Assembly: GCA_036897485.1 (NCBI GenBank)
Contig: JAYMTF010000200.1
Location: forward strand, 1-46,118
Direction: 5' to 3'
Source of the DNA: Pelargonium nanum
Lineage: Eukaryota; Streptophyta; Magnoliopsida; Geraniales; Geraniaceae
Length of the DNA stretch: 46,118 nucleotides
Both the position numbers and the translations under genes were made by a program. The number at the start of each line of letters is the position of its first letter. Position 1 is the first letter of the stretch. Shown in pieces: positions 45,246-46,118 of the stretch. The notes beneath the pieces were generated by a model. The model did not search any database. It was not told the origin of the DNA and was given only the letters and a program-made list of their open reading frames with translations.

Positions 45246-46118
45246 AGGTTATGAACTCTAAACTGAAGCCAGGCATAGAGTGATGAAACATTTTTTTTTT
45301 TACTCTGTAACATATTTGATAAAAAAAATGGCAACCATTTTTATGTATTTTTCATTTCTATTCAGAACAGTTCTTGCTTGTGTCATTGGGGGAGAGGGAG
45401 GTTGTTGTGGATGATGGAAACTTCAAGTGAAAGTTGAATTCAACTATTAAGCTTTGGTTCAGTTTATGAAAAGTGTAAATTTCTTCCATGACTTGTTGCC
45501 TACACATTACCATATTACCAAATGAAATTGAAGCAAATTTTATAGGGAATTGGACTCTAGACTACATGGTACAATAGTAACATTTCAACCATATTGATGG
45601 TCACATTTGAACCAAATTGGTAAAAATGTTTGATTCGACACTTAATATTTGACCAAAATTGATAATAATAAAAAGGTTTTTTTTTATATATCTGCACAAA
45701 TAAAAAAGAAGATAAAAAGTTAGGTTTTTGACCCATCAAAATTTAGTGATTATCAATACAAAGAGTTGGGGATGAATCTAGCAAGAGTACCACCACAATT
45801 TTTTTATATAATAAATATGCTTTGTTCTCTAAATTTTCTGTATTTGACTATTTGTTGCTTGAATAAATTTTAATTCCCATTCACACATTGAAGATGAGTA
45901 ATGTTTATTTTGGATGGGCAATAACTTTTAGTTGAATTTTGACAATTATAAATGCAATTAATTTTTCATTGAATGTAACTGATATGAATGAAAAATAAAG
46001 ATGAAAAGAACATTTATAATCTTAATTAAGATGAAAAGTATTTTTCCATGTATATTCTTTTACATGTATTTTCACATGTATTTGATGCTATTAATGAAAA
46101 TGTTTAGGGTAGGGAATG
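45246..46118. other. Tubby-like gene 3' flank and window end
   Basis: The 3' UTR probably extends to about 45500. The rest is AT-rich with no gene, RNA or repeat that I recognise up to the window end. Confidence 0.5.

Overview
The window is plant nuclear DNA, almost certainly from a eudicot. All recognisable genes have multi-exon GT-AG structures with AT-rich introns, and the proteins are plant types: a 377-residue plant actin, cytosolic FBPase, a WAT1/MtN21-type transporter, a trihelix factor, a tubby-like F-box protein and nuclear-encoded CcmA/ABCI1. The species cannot be named from the sequence. All nine genes lie on the + strand. CDS coordinates run from start codon to stop codon, and exon limits are given in the evidence. 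They were assembled by hand from splice signals, reading frame and family conservation.

Layout. 1-1.7 kb: gene-free, with a decayed SINE. 1.7-8.3 kb: coatomer delta subunit, 11 coding exons, with a nearly intact hAT-type MITE in its last intron. 9.9-13.9 kb: actin with a ~1.9 kb leader intron. 14.8-17.6 kb: cytosolic fructose-1,6-bisphosphatase. 18.2-20.1 kb: single-coding-exon trihelix transcription factor. 20.1-22.8 kb: gene-free. 22.8-24.6 kb: WAT1-related (DMT superfamily) transporter. 25.4-27.5 kb: a tandem pair of very small secreted cysteine-rich peptide genes that most annotation pipelines would miss. 27.5-30.6 kb: gene-free and rich in SINE and MITE sequence. 30.6-33.3 kb: small basic/acidic protein, probably DUF3245. 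34-36 kb: ABCI1 (CcmA). 36-41.3 kb: a transposon graveyard (RNase H relic, hAT MITE, SINE with target duplications, LINE zf-RVT relic, AT-rich DNA). 41.4-45.4 kb: tubby-like F-box protein.

The genes do not form a pathway. Most are housekeeping functions (vesicle coat, cytoskeleton, sucrose synthesis, mitochondrial cytochrome c maturation). The one locally evolving unit is the duplicated cysteine-rich peptide pair. Both copies keep a GCC-box (AGCCGCC, reverse strand) about 70 bp upstream of the TATA box, the same intron position, the same C-terminal tail and the same 3' UTR hairpin around the poly(A) signal. This is the best candidate in the window for poorly described biology. A second oddity is that the neighbouring DUF3245-like and ABCI1 genes share a diverged ~80 bp block in their leader introns and the first bases of the next exon, which suggests duplication of a leader segment. 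I saw no previously undescribed multi-gene system.
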